NCBI GenBank assembly: GCA_028817755.1
Contig: JAPPPA010000146.1
Span: 1 to 9,452 of the forward strand
Reading direction: 5' to 3'
Source: Gammaproteobacteria bacterium
Lineage (GTDB): Bacteria > Pseudomonadota > Gammaproteobacteria > JAPPPA01
Length of the DNA stretch: 9,452 bases
Positions 5,990 to 9,452 of this stretch are shown here, piece by piece (position 1 is the first letter of the stretch; each line of letters opens with the position of its first letter). Below the pieces are notes generated by a model that did not search any database, had not been told where the DNA came from, and saw nothing but the letters and a program-made list of their open reading frames with translations. The translations under genes and the position numbers were made by a program.

Positions 5990-7351
5990 GTGACTGACGC
6001 TACCGCACAAAAGAAAGTTTTTGTTCAAACTTGGGGCTGCCAAATGAACGAGTATGACTCGTCGAAAATGGCGGATGTCCTCGGTAAAGAGCGCAACTTT
6101 GTACAAGTGGAAAACGCCGAAGAAGCCGATGTCATTCTGCTGAATACCTGCTCGATCCGTGAGAAAGCGCAGGAAAAAGTATTTTCGCAGCTTGGCCGTT
6201 GGAAACCACTTAAGAAGAAAAATCCAGATTTAGTGATTGGTGTGGGCGGCTGCGTCGCCAGCCAAGAAGGCGAAGCCATTCGCGAGCGCGCACCGTATGT
6301 AGACATGGTGTTCGGCCCACAAACATTGCACCGTTTGCCTGAGCTATACGACAGCGTTAAAACTGACCGTAAACCGGCGGTAGATATTTCTTTCCCAGAA
6401 ATTGAGAAGTTTGATCGTTTGCCAGAGCCGCGCGCCGAAGGCCCTTGTGCCTTTGTTTCCATCATGGAAGGTTGCAGCAAATACTGCACATTCTGCGTAG
6501 TGCCTTATACCCGTGGCGAAGAAGTCAGCCGTCCGCTAGATGATGTGCTGCTTGAATGCGCACAGCTGGCCCAGAAGGGCGTGCGTGAGATCAATTTGCT
6601 TGGTCAAAACGTGAATGCTTACCGTGGCGAGACGGATGATGGTGATGTGGCTGACCTGGCCTTGCTAATCAACTATGTCGCCGCGATTGATGGCATTGAT
6701 CGCATCCGCTTTACCACCTCGCACCCGGTTGAGTTTAGCGACAGCCTTATTCAGGCCTTTGCTGAAGTGCCTGAGCTGGCCAACTTTGTACACCTGCCTG
6801 TACAGGCTGGCTCCGACAACGTGCTTGCGGCGATGAAGCGTGGTCATAACTGTCAGTACTACATCGACAAAATTAATAAGCTGAAAGAAGTGCGCCCCGA
6901 CATCGGCATTTCTTCCGACTTTATTGTGGCTTACCCGCTGGAAACAGATGAGGACTTTGAAGCGACAATGGACCTGATCGAAACCATTCGTTTTGACCAG
7001 TCTTTCAGCTTTATCTTTAGCCCACGCCCGGGCACGCCGGCTGACTTATTGGCGAATGACCGTATTCCTGAAGAAGTGAAGAAAGCTCGCTTGGCGCGCT
7101 TGCAAGCACGCATTCGTGAGTTTCAAGCGGAATACAGCGAAGCGATGGTTGGCACCGTGCAACGTGTATTGGTTGAGAAAGTCTCTAAGCAAAACATGAT
7201 GCAGCTGAGCGGCCGCACTGAAAACCTACGTTGGGTGCACTTTGATGCGCCAGCACGTTTGGTGGGTGAATTTGTGGACGTATACATTACCGAAGCGACT
7301 ACCAATGCCTTACGCGGCCGTGTAGTGACTGACGAAACGGCCATCGCTTAA
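5990..7351 (+). CDS. miaB: MiaB, tRNA-2-methylthio-N6-dimethylallyladenosine synthase
   Basis: MiaB is a radical-SAM methylthiotransferase that converts i6A37 to ms2i6A37 in tRNAs reading UNN codons. The 453-residue protein aligns with E. coli MiaB end to end. The N-terminal UPF0004 domain has the auxiliary-cluster cysteines C17 (TWGCQMNEYDSSKM), C54 (LNTCSIREKAQEKVF) and C88 (GVGGCVASQEGE). The radical-SAM cluster is C162, C166 and C169 in EGCSKYCTFCVVPYTRG. A C-terminal TRAM domain covers about 385-447, with ELSGRTEN-like QLSGRTEN. Oddly, the usual GFPGET stretch reads AYPLET (residues 314-319). The GTG at 5990 is required because an in-frame TGA lies 9 nt upstream and the next Met is beyond C17. 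No ribosome-binding site is visible. The stop overlaps the phoH start by one base (TAATG), so this is the first gene of a coupled cluster. Confidence 0.97.
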   Translation: MTDATAQKKVFVQTWGCQMNEYDSSKMADVLGKERNFVQVENAEEADVILLNTCSIREKAQEKVFSQLGRWKPLKKKNPDLVIGVGGCVASQEGEAIRERAPYVDMVFGPQTLHRLPELYDSVKTDRKPAVDISFPEIEKFDRLPEPRAEGPCAFVSIMEGCSKYCTFCVVPYTRGEEVSRPLDDVLLECAQLAQKGVREINLLGQNVNAYRGETDDGDVADLALLINYVAAIDGIDRIRFTTSHPVEFSDSLIQAFAEVPELANFVHLPVQAGSDNVLAAMKRGHNCQYYIDKINKLKEVRPDIGISSDFIVAYPLETDEDFEATMDLIETIRFDQSFSFIFSPRPGTPADLLANDRIPEEVKKARLARLQARIREFQAEYSEAMVGTVQRVLVEKVSKQNMMQLSGRTENLRWVHFDAPARLVGEFVDVYITEATTNALRGRVVTDETAIA

Positions 7352-8322
7352 TGCCAATCAAAACCCAACTTACACTGAAGCCAGAGAATAACGAGCAGTT
7401 AGCTAATCTCTGTGGGCCTTTTAATCAGCACTTACAGCATTTAGAGCGCCGCTTAGGCGTGCAAATCAGCAATCGTGCGCATCAGTTTTCGGTTCAAGGG
7501 CCGAAAGACATGGTGCAGGCCGCTGAGCAGTTACTGCTAGAGCTCTATGACGTGGCCGGTGAAGAAACACTGACGCCCGGCCATATCCACTTAAGCCTGC
7601 AAGAGTCGTCAGTTGATCAATTGAGCGAAGCGCAACGTGATGACGTCACTGTAAAAACACGTCGCGGCATTATTCGTGCGCGTGGTGCTAATCAGCAGCA
7701 TTACCTTGCCGATATTCTCAGCCATGACATTAACTTTGGTATTGGTCCTGCCGGTACCGGCAAAACGTATTTAGCTGTTGCTTGCGCGGTAGATGCCCTA
7801 GAGCGTGGCGAAGTGCGTCGTATTTTGTTGGTACGCCCAGCGGTAGAAGCGGGCGAAAAGCTGGGCTTTCTACCCGGTGATATGACCGACAAAGTGGATC
7901 CCTATCTACGCCCCTTATACGACGCCCTGTATGAAATGCTGGGCTTCGAAAAGGTCGATCGCCTGCTCGAAAAGAACGTGATCGAGATTGCGCCTTTAGC
8001 CTTTATGCGTGGCCGTACTCTGAATGAGAGCTTTATCATTCTGGACGAAGCCCAAAACACCAGCGTTGAGCAAATGAAGATGTTCTTAACGCGGATTGGC
8101 TTTGGTTCGCGTGCAGTGATTACCGGCGATTTAACGCAGGTTGATTTGCCGCGTCATCAACGCTCAGGCCTGCGTGATATTGCGCATATTCTGCGTAAGG
8201 TAGACGGCGTGAGCTTTACCCATTTCACCGGTGCTGACGTAGTGCGTCATCCGCTTGTGCAACGTATTGTCGAAGCCTATGAATACGCAGAAGCTGATGG
8301 CACTTTGGAAGATAAACGCTAA
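7351..8322 (+). CDS. ybeZ: PhoH-like ATPase (YbeZ)
   Basis: This cytoplasmic PhoH-family P-loop NTPase is thought to act with YbeY in RNA and ribosome metabolism; related PhoH proteins have been linked to RNA helicase activity. The 323 residues comprise an N-terminal part of about 110 residues that resembles a small nucleic-acid-binding fold (LERRLGVQISNR, residues 31-42) and a PhoH core. Walker A is GPAGTGKT (132-139), Walker B FIILDEAQN (228-236, D232 and E233). Conserved PhoH segments include LLVRPAVEAGEKLGFLPGD, FMRGRTL, and VITGDLTQVDLP with SGL. The ATG at 7351 shares its first base with the miaB stop. No strong Shine-Dalgarno is present, so translation probably depends on coupling to miaB. 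The downstream ybeY start is 2 nt after the stop. The family assignment is firm; the biochemical role is less defined. Confidence 0.95.
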   Translation: MPIKTQLTLKPENNEQLANLCGPFNQHLQHLERRLGVQISNRAHQFSVQGPKDMVQAAEQLLLELYDVAGEETLTPGHIHLSLQESSVDQLSEAQRDDVTVKTRRGIIRARGANQQHYLADILSHDINFGIGPAGTGKTYLAVACAVDALERGEVRRILLVRPAVEAGEKLGFLPGDMTDKVDPYLRPLYDALYEMLGFEKVDRLLEKNVIEIAPLAFMRGRTLNESFIILDEAQNTSVEQMKMFLTRIGFGSRAVITGDLTQVDLPRHQRSGLRDIAHILRKVDGVSFTHFTGADVVRHPLVQRIVEAYEYAEADGTLEDKR

Positions 8323-8324
8323 CC

Positions 8325-8774
8325 GTGATTAGCCTGCAACTTGCCGAATCCGCACCTGTTTCAGAGCAGCAGTTCACCACTTGGGCGCAAGCCGCCTTAC
8401 TGGAAAGCGCCGCAGGCGAGGTCGCCATTCGCGTGGCCTCTGCTGAAGAGGTGCAAACCCTGAATCGCGACTATCGCGGCAAAGACAAACCCACCAATGT
8501 CCTGAGCTTCCCATCAGAACTCCCTCCTGAGCTGGCCGCTGAATGTGAAGAATTAGAGCTAGGCGATATTGTGATCTGTGCGGATGTGGTTGCTAGCGAG
8601 GCTGAAGAGCAGGGCAAGTCATTGGAAGCGCATTGGGCGCATATGGTGGTGCACGGCATGTTGCATCTACAGGGTTATGACCATATTGACGACGCCGAGG
8701 CCGACGTAATGGAAGCCCTAGAAATCAAAATTCTGGCGGGATTAGGTTTTGCTAATCCCTATGAAATGCCTTAA
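8325..8774 (+). CDS. ybeY: YbeY, endoribonuclease / rRNA maturation factor
   Basis: YbeY is a metal-dependent single-strand endoribonuclease of the UPF0054 family, needed for 16S rRNA 3' maturation and 70S ribosome quality control. The product has 149 residues, near the family norm. The diagnostic zinc motif H-x3-H-x5-H is seen as HGMLHLQGYDH (H110, H114, H120). The conserved basic patch and strand RGKDKPTNVLSFP (residues 51-63) contains the family arginine R51. LGDIVICADVV (79-89) is another conserved strand. The start is GTG at 8325, 2 nt after the phoH stop and with no good ribosome-binding site, suggesting translational coupling. The phoH-ybeY-corC order is the standard arrangement and supports all three calls. 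Confidence 0.96.
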   Translation: MISLQLAESAPVSEQQFTTWAQAALLESAAGEVAIRVASAEEVQTLNRDYRGKDKPTNVLSFPSELPPELAAECEELELGDIVICADVVASEAEEQGKSLEAHWAHMVVHGMLHLQGYDHIDDAEADVMEALEIKILAGLGFANPYEMP

Positions 8775-8807
8775 CTTATTCATCCCAATGGTAACCATCA
8801 GTTCGTA

Positions 8808-9452
8808 ATGAACACCGACCAACCTCCGTCCCAACCTCCATCGAATAGCCGCACACTCGCTTATGCCGCCGAATTGCCTTGGTGGCAAAGACTGCTTTTA
8901 AAGTTTTTCCCAAGCTTTATGCCACGGCCTAGCGCCGTACAACACCTTGCTGATATTGCTCGCGCGGCACACGCTGAGCACATTATCGACAGCGACTTAC
9001 ACACCATGATTGACGGCGTTTTCAGCGTGGCTGACACGCGTGTTCGTGACATTATGGTGCCGCGTGCGCAGATGATTGTGGTTGACCGCGACGCGCCCAT
9101 TGATGAGTTACTCAACACCGTATTGAATTCGGGCCACTCGCGTTTTCCGGTAATGACCGAAGACCGCGAAGAGGCAGTCGGCATTTTGCTGGCAAAAGAT
9201 CTGCTGCGTTATGTGGTCGAAAATCCGGGCCAAGCAATTGACCTGCGCGAAGTATGCCGTGGCGTAAAACTGGTGCCAGAAAGCAAACGCTTGAATGTGT
9301 TGCTAGCCGAGTTTCGTGCGGCGCGTACGCACTTGGCCTTGGTGGTCGACGAGTACGGCGGCATCTCTGGCTTGGTGACGATTGAAGACGTGCTTGAGCA
9401 AATCGTCGGTAGCATTGATGACGAGCATGACGACGAAGAAGCGCCCAATATC
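8808..9452 (+). CDS. corC: CorC/YbeX, CBS-domain protein of the HlyC/CorC family (cut at right edge)
   Basis: CorC was named for a role in magnesium/cobalt efflux with CorA; YbeX has also been tied to ribosome metabolism. The function is not fully settled. The frame from the ATG at 8808 stays open for 215 codons to the right edge. After a region rich in Pro, Trp and Phe (residues 1-45), the family core begins: RVRDIMVPRAQM (78-89) opens the first CBS domain, with HSRFPV and GILLAKDLL. The second CBS domain follows VPESKRLNVLLAEFR and contains LALVVDEYGGISGLVTIEDVL, ending IVGSIDDEHDDEE, a match to CorC. The C-terminal CorC_HlyC domain is outside the window. The ATG is the only start in frame after the ybeY stop, 33 bp upstream; no Shine-Dalgarno is visible. 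The N-terminus is longer than in E. coli and lacks the EPKNR-like stretch. Confidence 0.94.
   Translation, partial: MNTDQPPSQPPSNSRTLAYAAELPWWQRLLLKFFPSFMPRPSAVQHLADIARAAHAEHIIDSDLHTMIDGVFSVADTRVRDIMVPRAQMIVVDRDAPIDELLNTVLNSGHSRFPVMTEDREEAVGILLAKDLLRYVVENPGQAIDLREVCRGVKLVPESKRLNVLLAEFRAARTHLALVVDEYGGISGLVTIEDVLEQIVGSIDDEHDDEEAPNI

Noticed and set aside
1..9452. Search by eye for tRNA genes, CRISPR repeats, transposon ends, toxin-antitoxin pairs or phage genes
   Set aside because: Nothing resembling these was seen; intergenic gaps are all about 100 bp or shorter and the genes are conserved housekeeping or transport genes.

Overview
The window reads as a chromosomal segment of a gammaproteobacterium. 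The proteins resemble Pseudomonas, Oceanospirillales-type and Escherichia coli housekeeping proteins along their whole length, and base composition looks moderate and even. Two neighbourhoods are familiar from that class: uvrA divergent from a transporter-ssb pair (the order I recall from Pseudomonas), and miaB-phoH(ybeZ)-ybeY-corC. I cannot name the genus; a marine Oceanospirillales-like host is only a guess. I see no transposase, phage gene, integrase, CRISPR array, tRNA or rRNA.

Layout. Positions 1-1192, minus strand: the first 397 residues of UvrA, continuing off the left edge. A 101-bp divergent intergenic region (1193-1293) probably holds overlapping promoters. Positions 1294-3045, plus strand: a YajR-like MFS transporter whose stop codon abuts the start codon of ssb, closed by a strong intrinsic terminator at 3068-3094. 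Next come a phosphomannomutase/phosphoglucomutase (3121-4473, manB/cpsG type) and, 36 bp later, a divalent-anion:sodium symporter (4510-5910). A short promoter-bearing gap leads into a tight four-gene run: miaB (5990-7351), phoH/ybeZ (7351-8322), ybeY (8325-8774) and the first 215 codons of corC (8808 to the right edge). Every stretch over 300 bases is covered by a gene.

How the genes work together. UvrA (damage recognition) and SSB (single-strand protection) serve DNA repair and replication from one divergent locus, but the shared region lacks the LexA box familiar from E. coli. The right-hand cluster concerns RNA: MiaB methylthiolates tRNA, PhoH/YbeZ is an ATPase linked to the RNase YbeY, and YbeY acts in rRNA maturation and ribosome quality control. 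CorC is the usual downstream neighbour. ManB and the symporter between them are metabolic and have no obvious partners here.

I found no undescribed multi-gene system. The points most worth a second look are local: an altered, normally well-conserved motif in MiaB, an inverted repeat plus T-run overlapping the miaB promoter, the missing SOS box between uvrA and ssb, a YajR-type transporter without its C-terminal domain, and a terminator only 26 bp ahead of manB.
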